Source of the DNA: Gorillibacterium timonense
GTDB lineage: Bacteria; Bacillota; Bacilli; Paenibacillales; NBRC-103111
Reading direction: 5' to 3'
Length of the DNA: 64,000 nucleotides
NCBI RefSeq assembly: GCF_001457415.1
Contig: NZ_LN881724.1
Coordinates: 1,984,001-2,048,000 of the forward strand
Part shown: positions 52,392 through 63,096 of the stretch, piece after piece
How positions within the stretch are numbered: position 1 is the first letter of the stretch
Layout of the letters: the number at the start of each line of letters is the position of its first letter
Notes under the pieces: generated by a model
The model's input: only the letters and a program-made list of their open reading frames with translations
The model's database searches: none
What the model was told of the DNA's origin: nothing
Made by a program: the position numbers and the translations under genes

Positions 52392-53717
52392 CTACTGAAG
52401 GGGGGCAAAGAGCCGGTACAAGCGTGCGCTCTCCACGAGCTGCTCCTGGATCGCTCCCTTTCGCACGAGCGGAAGAACACCTGCTCTCTGCAGATTCTCC
52501 GCTGGATGCGGGCCGATCCCCGAGCAGAGCAGGAGCTCACAATCCTTCACCAGCTCGATTAACTCCTCCAGATGAGCCGCCTTCCTGCTCCCGCTTCCGT
52601 CTCCACATTCCGCCGTTCCGTTGCAGTAAGCCTGCACCTTACGGGCGCCCAAAAGCCGGATCGAACGGTCCATCACCTCGTAGACGAGGAATTCCCGGGC
52701 ATGACCGAAATGCTGGTTGATCATACCCGAACCCCTTGTCGCAACTGCAATTCGAACCGCGTTCTTCCATTCACAGTCGGCAGGCTCTCCGTTTCCACAT
52801 CCCCTGCGAGACCGATCGGCAAGCTCCTCTTGAAGGGTCAAGCGTTCCTCTCGCTCATAACGGATGGTTTGCGGCAGGCGGTCCAGCTCCTGGCTCATGT
52901 CGGCTCCGATCAATCCGATCGCATCGGCGCGGCACTGCCGGCAATGCCGCATGACAGGCATAATTTGAGAGGAAGCCTGCTGGACGCGGATCATTTCTTC
53001 GGCAGCAGGCGGCCTCATCCCAATCTTCTCGAACAAGCTTCCGGGCGAGAGAATGAGCGGCATGATATTGTGAGAAAAAGCGCCAAGCTCCTTGACGGTC
53101 CGGCTGACCTCTGCCATCTGCTCCTCCCCGAATTCTGGAATGAATACAGAGTTGACTTTGACCAGCACATCCCTCTCCGCCATCATCCGAATGCCTTCCA
53201 GCTGCTGAGCGATCAGGATTTCGCCGGCTTCCCGCCCTCTGTAGGCTTTTCCCCGATAGGAGATTCCGGTATAGATCTGCGCAGCGATTGCGGGATCAAC
53301 CGTGTTCATCGTGACTGTGACATGGCTTACGCCAAGCTTCACGAGCTCATCCGCGTAGTCGGGCAGCGCCAAGCCATTCGTGCTGAGACAGAGCTGCATT
53401 TCGGGATAGACAGCCGCGATTAGGCGGAAGGTGCGAAAGGTTTCATTTGGATTAGCCAACGGGTCTCCGGGACCGGCGATTCCGACAACGCTGAGAGATG
53501 GCAGGCGAGCGGCCGTCTCCGAAACGCGCTCAAAAGCTTCCTCCGGCGTCAAAACGCGGCTGGTTACACCTGGGCGACTTTCGTTCACACAGTCGCATTT
53601 ACGATTGCAGTAGTTGCAGCTTATGTTGCATTTCGGTGCTACCGCTGCATGCATACGGGCAAAATGATGATGTGCACTCTCATTGTAACAAGGATGCTTA
53701 AGAGCCGCTGTGTCCAT
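52392..53717 (-). CDS. nifB: NifB, radical SAM enzyme for nitrogenase cofactor
   Basis: This 441-residue enzyme builds the carbide-centred 8Fe core NifB-co that is common to Mo, V and Fe-only cofactors. The radical-SAM motif CxxxCxxC is in 'CNISCNYCNRKCDC', SAM contacts include 'VGIAGPGDPLANP', and a C-terminal NifX-like domain begins near residue 330 ('RIAVATRGSGMINQHFGHA'). ATG 53717 or GTG 53723 can serve as start after AAAGGAG. It lies between a HEPN-like gene and nifE. It is needed for any nitrogenase, and a copy here makes the cluster nearly self-sufficient. Confidence 0.95.
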   Translation of the reverse strand: MDTAALKHPCYNESAHHHFARMHAAVAPKCNISCNYCNRKCDCVNESRPGVTSRVLTPEEAFERVSETAARLPSLSVVGIAGPGDPLANPNETFRTFRLIAAVYPEMQLCLSTNGLALPDYADELVKLGVSHVTVTMNTVDPAIAAQIYTGISYRGKAYRGREAGEILIAQQLEGIRMMAERDVLVKVNSVFIPEFGEEQMAEVSRTVKELGAFSHNIMPLILSPGSLFEKIGMRPPAAEEMIRVQQASSQIMPVMRHCRQCRADAIGLIGADMSQELDRLPQTIRYEREERLTLQEELADRSRRGCGNGEPADCEWKNAVRIAVATRGSGMINQHFGHAREFLVYEVMDRSIRLLGARKVQAYCNGTAECGDGSGSRKAAHLEELIELVKDCELLLCSGIGPHPAENLQRAGVLPLVRKGAIQEQLVESARLYRLFAPLQ

Positions 53718-53824
53718 CTTCACCTCTCTCCTTTCGATTTGCGTTGTTTTTTCACGCCGTTGCCCCTATTAAATCAACGCCGAACTGTGGCGAATAGCGA
53801 ATAGCAGGCTCTGTTCTTGCTCCT

Positions 53825-54223
53825 CTATCCGAACATTTTTTTCACTTCGGTGCACATCGAGAGTACTCGCTCCGCATCCTTCGGCTCCGGCGTGCCGTGG
53901 AAATAATCATCCAAGGAACAGATGCCGAAGATAATATCAAGCGACTGAATGTCTTTGCTTAATCCTTTTGGAAAATCCATCACCGACTCCACCGAGTTCA
54001 TCAGGCAGATGAAGTTGTGGTTAAGCGGCTCTATGCCGTGAAGCTTGCATAAGGCGACGAGATAGCATTCCAATGCGACCGAAGCTAGGTTGAAGATCAG
54101 GCTGTGCCTTCTCCCCTCCGAGACGAACTGCTCTGCTCGCCGGTGATACTGGGTCGCATGGCTTAGCGGTTCAAGGTAATCGGAGCCGTCGTCTTCCCCG
54201 ATATCGACCATTTGCGCTTCCAT
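53825..54223 (-). CDS. small HEPN-like protein in the anf operon, function unknown
   Basis: This 132-residue, helix-rich soluble protein looks like a HEPN-type nucleotide-binding fold: 'YHRRAEQFVSEGRRHSLIFNLASVALECYLVALCKLHG' is split between two helices. The R-X4-6-H ribonuclease motif is not evident, so it may be non-catalytic. An acidic N-terminus precedes it. ATG 54223 follows GGGGAGGCGG. It lies 81 bp after anfK and 101 bp before nifB, with a stem-loop just upstream. It is not AnfO or AnfR by my reading. An Anf-specific accessory or regulatory role is inferred from position only. Confidence 0.75.
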   Translation of the reverse strand: MEAQMVDIGEDDGSDYLEPLSHATQYHRRAEQFVSEGRRHSLIFNLASVALECYLVALCKLHGIEPLNHNFICLMNSVESVMDFPKGLSKDIQSLDIIFGICSLDDYFHGTPEPKDAERVLSMCTEVKKMFG

Positions 54224-54251
54224 TTTTCCGCCTCCCCTTTGATGGAAAGAA

Positions 54252-54293
54252 GGATTCCACCCGTCCGGAACCGTTCCGAATCGGGTAGAATCC
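54252..54293 (-). promoter_or_regulatory. stem-loop between anfK and the HEPN-like gene
   Basis: GGATTCCACCCG pairs with CGGGTAGAATCC (one weak pair), and the loop itself holds GGAAC/GTTCC. On the minus strand it is followed by TTCTTTCC, a weak T tract. It could attenuate transcription or stabilise the structural-gene mRNA. Confidence 0.6.
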
Positions 54294-54304
54294 GTTTGTC
54301 TTCC

Positions 54305-55693
54305 TCACCAGACATTCAAGATCCATTCCTTGTTGCGCTTGTATTCCATATCGGTGAAGAGGGTGTTCGCCATCTCCTCCGCGAGCCAGATTGCTCCTTC
54401 ATAACCCACTACCGGATGGCGATAGAAACCGGCGCGGTCGTAAACCGGAAATCCGACGCGAACCATCGGCACGTTGTTATCGATGGCGACAAATCGCCCC
54501 TTGGAATGACCGAGAATCAAGTCAAGCTCCAGCTTCTTCTCCTTGATCCGGTTCTCCAACACCATCAAGTCCGCGTTCAGCACAATTTCCATGTCGAAAT
54601 CGACGTTGGCTTGAAGCTGCTTAATGCGGGGATCATTCTTGTAAGTGGTGTTGTCGTCTCCCAAGAGCAGCAGGACCGGCTTCATCTCCAAGTCGATGCA
54701 GAATTCCGCAAGCCCGATCACCAGATCCGGATGTCCGTAAATGGCCACCTTCTTGTCTGCAAGGAACATATGCACCAGATCAGCCAGCGCATCAATGGCA
54801 ACCCCGCGTTCATGCACAAGGGATTTGGGAATGGACTTTCCCGTCAGTCTCTTAACGTTGTTAAGGAACAGGTCGGTGTTGCGGATACCGATCGGTGTCG
54901 GCCCGATGATGGCCGGAATGTCAAATTCATTTTCCAAGTACTTGGCAGCCTTGCCGCCTTCGTACTTATTCAAAGCGATCGTTCCGAGGGCGTTCGCCGT
55001 TCCCTGCAAATCCTCCACCGTCGTGCTGCCGTGCGATTCTCCGCTCTTGTCAGGAAGAATCGGGGAATCGAACGATTCGATCTCGAAGAGGACGGTCGCA
55101 TCGACCTCCATGACAGCAAGCAGGTGCTTCAAGGCTTTGACGTCTCCCGGATTCACCCAGCCCGTGATCAGATTGAGCTTGCCGTTCGGCTTATCTTTCT
55201 TCGCAAAGTGAGAGACGAAGGACTCCACCGCGACGTCATACCCGCTCACTTGGCTCCCGATGAAGCTCGGACTGTGAATGGGGACCAGATGGACTTCCCG
55301 GCCCGCATACTTATCCTTCAGCAGTCCCCGATTTAGCTTGTTCACGACCCCGTCGACGTCATCGCCGATGACCTCGGTCGAGCAGGTAGTGATGATCGGG
55401 ACAACCTTCACATCCGGGTAGCGCATGAGCAGCACATCAACAGCCGTTTCCACCCGATCCAGCGCTCCGAATACCGCGCCGTCCTCGTGCACAGAAGAGG
55501 AGGCAAGCAAGAAATTATCTTTAAAATGTTGGGAGAACAGCAGGCGAACGAACATGACGCAGCCTTGCCCCCCGTGGACGATGCCGATGCAATCCTTGAT
55601 GCCGATGCTCGCATATTGCGCGCCTGCCGGCTGGCAAGTAAAGATCGGGTTGATGACGCCGTTTCGCTCCTTTTGGACGACTTCACAACTCAT
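54305..55693 (-). CDS. anfK: Fe-only nitrogenase beta subunit AnfK
   Basis: This 462-residue subunit has the same length as Azotobacter AnfK. It carries the P-cluster cysteines: 'IFTCQPAGAQY', 'VHGGQGCVMFV' and 'TTCSTEVIGDD'. The N-terminus 'INPIFTCQPAGAQ' and the C-terminus 'NKEWILNVW' are AnfK-like; Mo-type NifK has a longer N-terminus. With AnfD and AnfG it forms the (alpha-beta-delta)2 FeFe protein that reduces N2. ATG 55693 follows GGGAGGG. It is 25 bp after anfG. Confidence 0.97.
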   Translation of the reverse strand: MSCEVVQKERNGVINPIFTCQPAGAQYASIGIKDCIGIVHGGQGCVMFVRLLFSQHFKDNFLLASSSVHEDGAVFGALDRVETAVDVLLMRYPDVKVVPIITTCSTEVIGDDVDGVVNKLNRGLLKDKYAGREVHLVPIHSPSFIGSQVSGYDVAVESFVSHFAKKDKPNGKLNLITGWVNPGDVKALKHLLAVMEVDATVLFEIESFDSPILPDKSGESHGSTTVEDLQGTANALGTIALNKYEGGKAAKYLENEFDIPAIIGPTPIGIRNTDLFLNNVKRLTGKSIPKSLVHERGVAIDALADLVHMFLADKKVAIYGHPDLVIGLAEFCIDLEMKPVLLLLGDDNTTYKNDPRIKQLQANVDFDMEIVLNADLMVLENRIKEKKLELDLILGHSKGRFVAIDNNVPMVRVGFPVYDRAGFYRHPVVGYEGAIWLAEEMANTLFTDMEYKRNKEWILNVW

Positions 55694-55718
55694 GCTATCC
55701 CTCCCATCGAATGGCTTC

Positions 55719-56069
55719 TCAATATTGCTTTACGGTCAATTCTTCGTTTAATGAATGAGTGATGGTCACGTAATCGATCCGGTCCTTCAAGGCTTGCATG
55801 AGCTCCTTGATCGCGTCCTTTTCCATCGATGCAATCCATGGAAAATGAGTCTGATAAGCTTCCGCCAGCACAACTGCGTCCACCCAATAGCACCGTTCGG
55901 CGGGAGTGGAATTGTCGACCGGCTCTCCAGTGAGAAGCTGCATCGTCTTCGTCAGGATCCGTTCGTTTTGCCGTTCCCGGTCCCAAGCGCGGGAGTGGAA
56001 CTGCCACAAGCATTTTTTCATGATGTAGTTTTCGAGCTGAGCGACACGGTCCTTCATCAAATCGTCCAT
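55719..56069 (-). CDS. anfG: Fe-only nitrogenase delta subunit AnfG
   Basis: This 116-residue small helical subunit is present only in alternative (V or Fe-only) nitrogenases, so it identifies the system as alternative. '[18 protein letters not shown]' and '[17 protein letters not shown]' match AnfG/VnfG patterns. It binds AnfD near the cofactor and is needed for activity. It lies between anfD (19 bp) and anfK (25 bp), as in Azotobacter and Rhodobacter. Confidence 0.96.
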   Translation of the reverse strand: MDDLMKDRVAQLENYIMKKCLWQFHSRAWDRERQNERILTKTMQLLTGEPVDNSTPAERCYWVDAVVLAEAYQTHFPWIASMEKDAIKELMQALKDRIDYVTITHSLNEELTVKQY

Positions 56070-56088
56070 GTTCCGTCCTCCCTCCTGT

Positions 56089-57663
<1,575 letters not shown>

Positions 57664-57682
57664 TTATCGTTAGAATGAACCG

Positions 57683-58696
<1,014 letters not shown>

Positions 58697-58728
58697 TCAA
58701 CATGTTGCTTGTTTGTTGGATTACACCT

Positions 58729-58758
58729 ATACTAGCGAGATTTACCGGAAAACGTCAA
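58729..58758 (-). promoter_or_regulatory. anfH promoter (sigma-A type)
   Basis: TTGACG (58753-58758), an 18-bp spacer and TAGTAT (58729-58734) on the minus strand, start predicted near 58722. No -24/-12 sigma-54 element was found in the region. Confidence 0.7.
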
Positions 58759-58806
58759 TAAAGTAAGCGCTTCACGAAAACGGATTAGAAATATGTACAA
58801 AATTAA

Positions 58807-58823
58807 TGTTAGATTATATTACA
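58807..58823 (-). promoter_or_regulatory. GlnR box I, upstream of the anfH promoter
   Basis: On the minus strand TGTAA-TATAATC-TAACA fits TGTNA-N7-TNACA at all fixed positions. It ends 48 bp upstream of the -35, about -85 to -101 from the predicted start, consistent with an activating GlnR site as in Paenibacillus nif promoters. Confidence 0.85.
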
Positions 58824-58963
58824 TATCGCATTTTTCTTTCCATCCCTTCCCTTTTTCAATACGCTTTCAAAACCAGCTATTCCCGGGGTGACCTCGAATC
58901 AGCGAAAAATGGGGAACCCATCGTGTTCCTCCCTTCATTCCCCGTCTCTCATTCGCTTTATTC

Positions 58964-58992
58964 CAAAAAAATAAACCGGGTCAAAGACCCGG
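58964..58992 (-). terminator. terminator between the upstream operon and the anf operon
   Basis: CCGGGTC-AAA-GACCCGG (58976-58992) is followed on the minus strand by TTTATTTTTTT. It stops transcripts from the NifX/amidotransferase/PPOX operon before anfH. Confidence 0.9.
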
Positions 58993-59037
58993 CTGACATC
59001 ATGCGAGCGATCCTCTATCCTCCAACAAAGCTGCTCT

Positions 59038-59574
59038 TCAAGAGTGTTGGCCATGCTTAAAAAGAGCCTGAGGATCCGCAGCGTTCTCTTTGGCGGTCAA
59101 ATGCTTCGGAACAATCCGGTAGACAGCAACTTTGTTTCCATCCATGGAAGAACGGTATCTCTCAACCAGGAGAGGGGCGATCGGCTGCTTGTAGAAGCCT
59201 GGGGTGAATTTCTCCATCAGCTTCTGCAACGCCTCTGCTGCTTCCTCCGCCTCCTTCACCTTCTCGGCAGTTCCGAAGAGCATGACGCTCATGTAGGAGG
59301 TGTCGGCCTTGCAGGGAACGGGATCGGTAACCGTTCCGTATTCATGATAAACGGTAAAGCTGACGTTCGGATTTTGCTCCAGCAGACGGACCTTTTTGCC
59401 CGAGCCCATTCCGTGAAAATAGATGGAATCCCGGTGCCAAACATAGTTTACAGGAACGGCATAGGGGTATTCATCACCGGAAATTCCTACAACCCCGACG
59501 CGAGTCTCTGCCAAGAAAGCATGGATCTTCTCTTTGTCCTCGCAGTTTCTCTGCTTATAACCGACATGCTCCAT
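59038..59574 (-). CDS. pyridoxamine 5'-phosphate oxidase-like flavin-binding protein
   Basis: This 178-residue protein has a split-barrel FMN/flavin-binding fold of the NimA/PNPOx-like type: 'GVVGISGDEYPYAVPVNYVW' and 'YFHGMGSGKKVRLLEQNPNVSFTVY' are typical. It is probably a flavin or heme-binding reductase. Its start lies inside the amidotransferase gene, with a 20-bp overlap. As the last gene of the GlnR-marked NifX operon it may support redox chemistry for nitrogen fixation, but that is inference. Confidence 0.88.
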   Translation of the reverse strand: MEHVGYKQRNCEDKEKIHAFLAETRVGVVGISGDEYPYAVPVNYVWHRDSIYFHGMGSGKKVRLLEQNPNVSFTVYHEYGTVTDPVPCKADTSYMSVMLFGTAEKVKEAEEAAEALQKLMEKFTPGFYKQPIAPLLVERYRSSMDGNKVAVYRIVPKHLTAKENAADPQALFKHGQHS

Positions 59575-60304
59575 CTCGTTCCCCCTCCTGATCCTTATCC
59601 TTTGAAGCGAACTTCTCTTCCAGACGGCTGAGAAAGGTATCCATCCATGCTTGATTCGCCGTTACATCGTCGGGATGAGCCAGGATCTCGTCCGGGAGCT
59701 GAATATACTCTCCCCCGCTCAATACCTCGGGAGAAGCTTCAATATAGCCCTTCAGCAGCTCATCGGTATTCTCAAGGTGAAATTGGAAGCCAAACACATG
59801 ATCCCGGTAGGAAAAGGCTTGTTGGCGACAAGCCGTGCTCGCCGCGAGTATCTTCGCATCCGGCGGGAGCACGCTAAACGTGTCATAATGCCAATGAAAG
59901 ACGACGGAAGTCGCCGGAAAATGGGAAAACAGAGGATTCGTCTGCGCATCCTCCGTCCACACAATCGGCCACCAGCCGATCTCAGGAAGGGGATTGGCCG
60001 TTACCCTACCTCCGATTACATCGGCGATGAGCTGGCTCCCGAGACAGATGCCGAGAACCGGCTTAGCCAGGTCAATGGCTTCCCGGATAAACGCCTTCTC
60101 GGCAGACAGCCATGGATAATGCTCTTCCTCGTAAATATTCATCGGCCCGCCCATGATGACGAGCCAATCGAAGTCTGTCTGATCGGGAAGGCTCTCTCCA
60201 GCGCTGAATAGAGTGCGGGTGACCGAATGGCCGTGCGACTCAGCCCAGTGCAGGATGCTCCCCGGCGATTCAAGCTCAATGTGCTGCAAGTAATGTAGCC
60301 TCAT
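59555..60304 (-). CDS. class I glutamine amidotransferase-like protein
   Basis: This 249-residue protein has a class I glutamine amidotransferase domain with nucleophile Cys in 'GICLGSQLIAD', His in 'GFQFHLENT' and Glu two residues later in the same motif. It resembles stand-alone GuaA-like or YfeJ-type amidotransferases of unknown acceptor. It overlaps the NifX-like gene by 4 bp (ATGA-type junction) and the PPOX-like gene by 20 bp, so the three are tightly coupled. A role in sensing or using glutamine in a nitrogen-fixation locus is attractive but unproven. Confidence 0.88.
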   Translation of the reverse strand: MRLHYLQHIELESPGSILHWAESHGHSVTRTLFSAGESLPDQTDFDWLVIMGGPMNIYEEEHYPWLSAEKAFIREAIDLAKPVLGICLGSQLIADVIGGRVTANPLPEIGWWPIVWTEDAQTNPLFSHFPATSVVFHWHYDTFSVLPPDAKILAASTACRQQAFSYRDHVFGFQFHLENTDELLKGYIEASPEVLSGGEYIQLPDEILAHPDDVTANQAWMDTFLSRLEEKFASKDKDQEGERDGACRL

Positions 60305-60696
60305 GCTTCTTCTCCCTTCTCATCATCATCGGAACGGAGCATTGCCCTCAGCAGCCAGAGCGGTGGATGCTCCATGAGCATCAGGCGCATCTTCTCCAGC
60401 TGGGCGATAATCTCCGTCCCTGCATTCACCTTAATCGTCATGATCCCGGCGTTCATCAGCCGCTGGACAGCCTCATTGCCAATGGTGCTGACGAACAGCA
60501 GCTTGCAATCTCGAATCGCATCGACTCGACTTTGGATTCGCTCATGTCCATGCGTTTCTTCCGAATACTCTGGCATCGAACGAGATTCCAGCCATTTGTA
60601 GCCGTTTGCCGAGAAGGAGAAAATCGAAAAAGACGAGCATTGGCCAAAATGACAGTCCAGGTATTTCCCGTTGATCGAGGCGAATGCGATCTTCAA
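60301..60696 (-). CDS. NifX-like cofactor-binding protein
   Basis: This protein of about 131 residues has the dinitrogenase iron-molybdenum cofactor domain: 'KIAFASINGKYLDCHFGQCSSF' with the Cys-His-Phe-Gly loop, then 'HGHERIQSRVDAIRDCKLLF' and an acidic tail. The start TTG 60696 lies 9 bp after AAAGGAG; TTG 60702 is also in frame but too close. It is the first gene of the operon with the amidotransferase and PPOX-like genes. It is clearly homologous to the 49188 gene and to the NifB C-terminal domain. Confidence 0.88.
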   Translation of the reverse strand: MKIAFASINGKYLDCHFGQCSSFSIFSFSANGYKWLESRSMPEYSEETHGHERIQSRVDAIRDCKLLFVSTIGNEAVQRLMNAGIMTIKVNAGTEIIAQLEKMRLMLMEHPPLWLLRAMLRSDDDEKGEEA

Positions 60697-60792
60697 CTCC
60701 AAGATCTCCTTTCATTTTTAACCCATCATACTTCCCCCTCTCTTCTATTTTCAATGGATTTTTCCTTTCGTTTGGTACTTTGTCATTTTTTA

Positions 60793-60839
60793 CGTGAGCT
60801 TTTCTTACAAAATTCTATCATTTTGAACCTAAACCTCAA
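60793..60839 (-). promoter_or_regulatory. promoter and GlnR-like box of the NifX/amidotransferase operon
   Basis: On the minus strand TTGAGG (60834-60839), a 16-bp spacer and TAGAAT (60812-60817) form a promoter. TGTAA-GAAAAGC-TCACG (60793-60809) follows at once and fits the GlnR consensus at 7 of 8 fixed positions. It covers the predicted start site, which suggests repression in nitrogen excess. Confidence 0.6.
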
Positions 60840-60907
60840 GATGATAACGCTATCAGACAAAGGGATGGTGAATGGAAAAAGAATGCTCCCCGGGTGCTCA
60901 ACGATAG

Positions 60908-60942
60908 CAAAAAAAACAGCCCGAACGAAATCGAACGGGCTG
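60908..60942 (-). terminator. terminator after the LtaS-type gene
   Basis: CAGCCCG/CGGGCTG stem with a run of eight Ts on the minus strand. Confidence 0.88.
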
Positions 60943-61009
60943 GGGTCGGAATGATTAGGATGACATGAAGTCACCTATAGTCTCGTGCATACGAAGTGAC
61001 GTATCCGAT

Positions 61010-62926
61010 TTACTTGTGCTTTGGAAGCTGCTTGACATATTCGTCCGAGAGCTTCATCCATTCCAGGATATACTCGTAATCTCCCTTGTACTTGGAGAAA
61101 TCTTCGATCTTTTCATGTGTTTTCAGCGAGTAGGCGGTGCCATCCTCAAAGCCCGTACCGGGGATGAACAGAATCTCATCATTGTAAAAGGAGCCGGTTG
61201 GCAAGTAATACCGCATCCCGACGACGTTCCGTTCCGCATTGAGCAGATCTCGTCCAAAGGGAACAAATTCATCCTCCGACCAGGAAAGGCCAAGCAAATT
61301 CGCCACCGTCGGCAGGATATCCACTTGTCCGCCTGTCCGTTCGACTCTCTTCCCCTCTTGACCCGGGGCATGAATGATGAGCGGAATGCTGAAGCGTGTA
61401 ATTTGCGAGTGATAATCGATTCCGAGCTTCTTCGATACATCTGCCGGATCGTTATCTTTCGCCTGCAAGCCAAAGTGATCACCATAGAGAACAAGGATGG
61501 TATTGTCCCACAGCCCTTGATCCTTCAAGCCTTGAATGAGCTTGCCAAGCGCTTTGTCCGTGTAATGGACGGCCTGCAGGTAGTTACCAAGTTGGGTGCC
61601 GGCGATATCCTCAGGAAGGGTGAGCTCCTGCTTGTCCTCCGGAATTTCAAAGGGATGGTGGCTGGACAGCGAGACGAACTGGGCATAGAAGGGTTTTCCA
61701 GCAGCCGATGCTTCCTTTATCTTTTCCAGCCCGACCCGGTACAATTCTTCATCGGATGCACCGAAGCTATTGAAATGATCGTTGGTGAAAAAGGGCTTAT
61801 CGTAATAGGTTGAAAAGCCGAGAGCGGGATACAGCTTGTCCCGATCCCAGAAGGTTACGTCATTGGGATGGAGCGTCATGGTCGTATAGCCCTGTGCGCC
61901 GAGCAGCTTGGGCAGCGACGGAAGGTCCTTATCTGAATAGCCCTTGGACATGGCGACGGCCGCAGTCGGATAGATGGACGTGTTCGACATAAACTCGGCA
62001 TCCGACGTATTTCCTTGGCCGATCTGCTGGAACACCTGCGGAAAATAGAAGCTATCACTCACCAGCCCGTTCATCACCGGCGTGATCTCTTGACCGGCGA
62101 CGCTCAACCCGATGACGAAGTTCTGAGTCGCTTCAAGCTGAACCATGATCAGGTTCTTTCCCTTTTCGCTGCCGAAGTAAGCAGGATTCTCCACGGTGCT
62201 TGTCGAAGAGGAAGAAGCAAAGGCGGGTACCACCTGCTCCTCCAGCTTCTCTTTGGTTGCGGGAATATCCTTCAAAGCCACATCGGGCTTTTCCCTCTTG
62301 GCGGAAAAGGCATTCCAGAGAACCGAGGCCTGATAGTTCGTGAAGCCGACCAGCTCCGCTCTCTTCAGTTCATTGGTCGTGTCGGCGGATGCCCGTACCG
62401 TAAATACCGAGAATATCAGAGCGATTGAAACCAGCACGGTAGCGACGGAATAAGGCAATTTGAATGGAGCCGGGACCTGCTCATAAGCGAGCATCCACTG
62501 GTCTCTCCGTTTTTTCCAAAGATGAATGCCCCAACCGATCGCAAACAAAACGAGATCTGCGAAATACAATGCCTCCAGCGGCGTAATCAGCGATTTAACG
62601 GAGCTCTTGACGGCTGGAAGCTGGTTCAACTCAAACAGAGTCGTATAGGTCGCGACGGATCCAAAATAGCGGAAGTATACCGTGGCTCCCAGCAAAGTCA
62701 GCGTTGCGATCAGCCAATACACACCGTATAGGACTTGCCTTACCCGGCGATGCGGGATAAGCTCAATGATACAAGAAATGAGAAGTGCGCTTAAAAGATC
62801 AATGATGAGACTGCGAGGGCTTGTACCCGAAAAAACCGTGAATCGAAAAAGCTCTGCCTTAGCCAACACGAGTAACGTGACGATGAAAAAGGGGCTTTTT
62901 CGTATAAGGCGTGCGAGTTCGGACAC
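61010..62926 (-). CDS. LTA synthase family sulfatase (phosphoglycerol transferase)
   Basis: This 638-residue protein has about five N-terminal membrane helices (to about residue 190) and an extracellular sulfatase-fold domain. The catalytic Thr is in 'GQGNTSDAEFMSN'; other metal or substrate ligands lie in 'TLHPNDVTFWDRD', 'SLSSHHPFEIP' and 'VLYGDHFGLQ'. It should transfer glycerol phosphate from phosphatidylglycerol to lipoteichoic acid or a related polymer. GTG 62926 lies just after AGGAGGGGGAGG; the longer ATG frame to 63022 is unlikely. It is divergent from a C39-like peptidase gene. Confidence 0.92.
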   Translation of the reverse strand: MSELARLIRKSPFFIVTLLVLAKAELFRFTVFSGTSPRSLIIDLLSALLISCIIELIPHRRVRQVLYGVYWLIATLTLLGATVYFRYFGSVATYTTLFELNQLPAVKSSVKSLITPLEALYFADLVLFAIGWGIHLWKKRRDQWMLAYEQVPAPFKLPYSVATVLVSIALIFSVFTVRASADTTNELKRAELVGFTNYQASVLWNAFSAKREKPDVALKDIPATKEKLEEQVVPAFASSSSTSTVENPAYFGSEKGKNLIMVQLEATQNFVIGLSVAGQEITPVMNGLVSDSFYFPQVFQQIGQGNTSDAEFMSNTSIYPTAAVAMSKGYSDKDLPSLPKLLGAQGYTTMTLHPNDVTFWDRDKLYPALGFSTYYDKPFFTNDHFNSFGASDEELYRVGLEKIKEASAAGKPFYAQFVSLSSHHPFEIPEDKQELTLPEDIAGTQLGNYLQAVHYTDKALGKLIQGLKDQGLWDNTILVLYGDHFGLQAKDNDPADVSKKLGIDYHSQITRFSIPLIIHAPGQEGKRVERTGGQVDILPTVANLLGLSWSEDEFVPFGRDLLNAERNVVGMRYYLPTGSFYNDEILFIPGTGFEDGTAYSLKTHEKIEDFSKYKGDYEYILEWMKLSDEYVKQLPKHK

Positions 62927-63096
62927 GACCTCCCCCTCCTTTTGCGATTGGATTTCGAAGCATGCCGAAAATGCCGTGCTGCGGAAAGCTAGCATCTCAA
63001 CAGATAAACAAAATTGTAGCAAAATTGCACAGCGGTCGCTAGCGATTGTAAAAAATTTATTAATTTCGCCACGGCCTTAAGGAGGATAAATGGAAA

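Noticed and set aside
50963-52540. Longer nifE start at ATG 52540
   Set aside because: It would overlap nifB by 149 bp and adds Arg/Ser-rich sequence unlike NifE; GTG 52339 has a strong ribosome site.
53825-54223. AnfO assignment for the small gene after anfK
   Set aside because: Length and sequence pattern do not match AnfO as I know it; a HEPN-like helical pattern fits better, so the gene is left unnamed.
54212-55336. 374-codon open frame on the plus strand across anfK
   Set aside because: It is antisense to anfK, which is certain from its conserved residues; long antisense frames are common at this GC content and no ribosome site or family pattern supports it.
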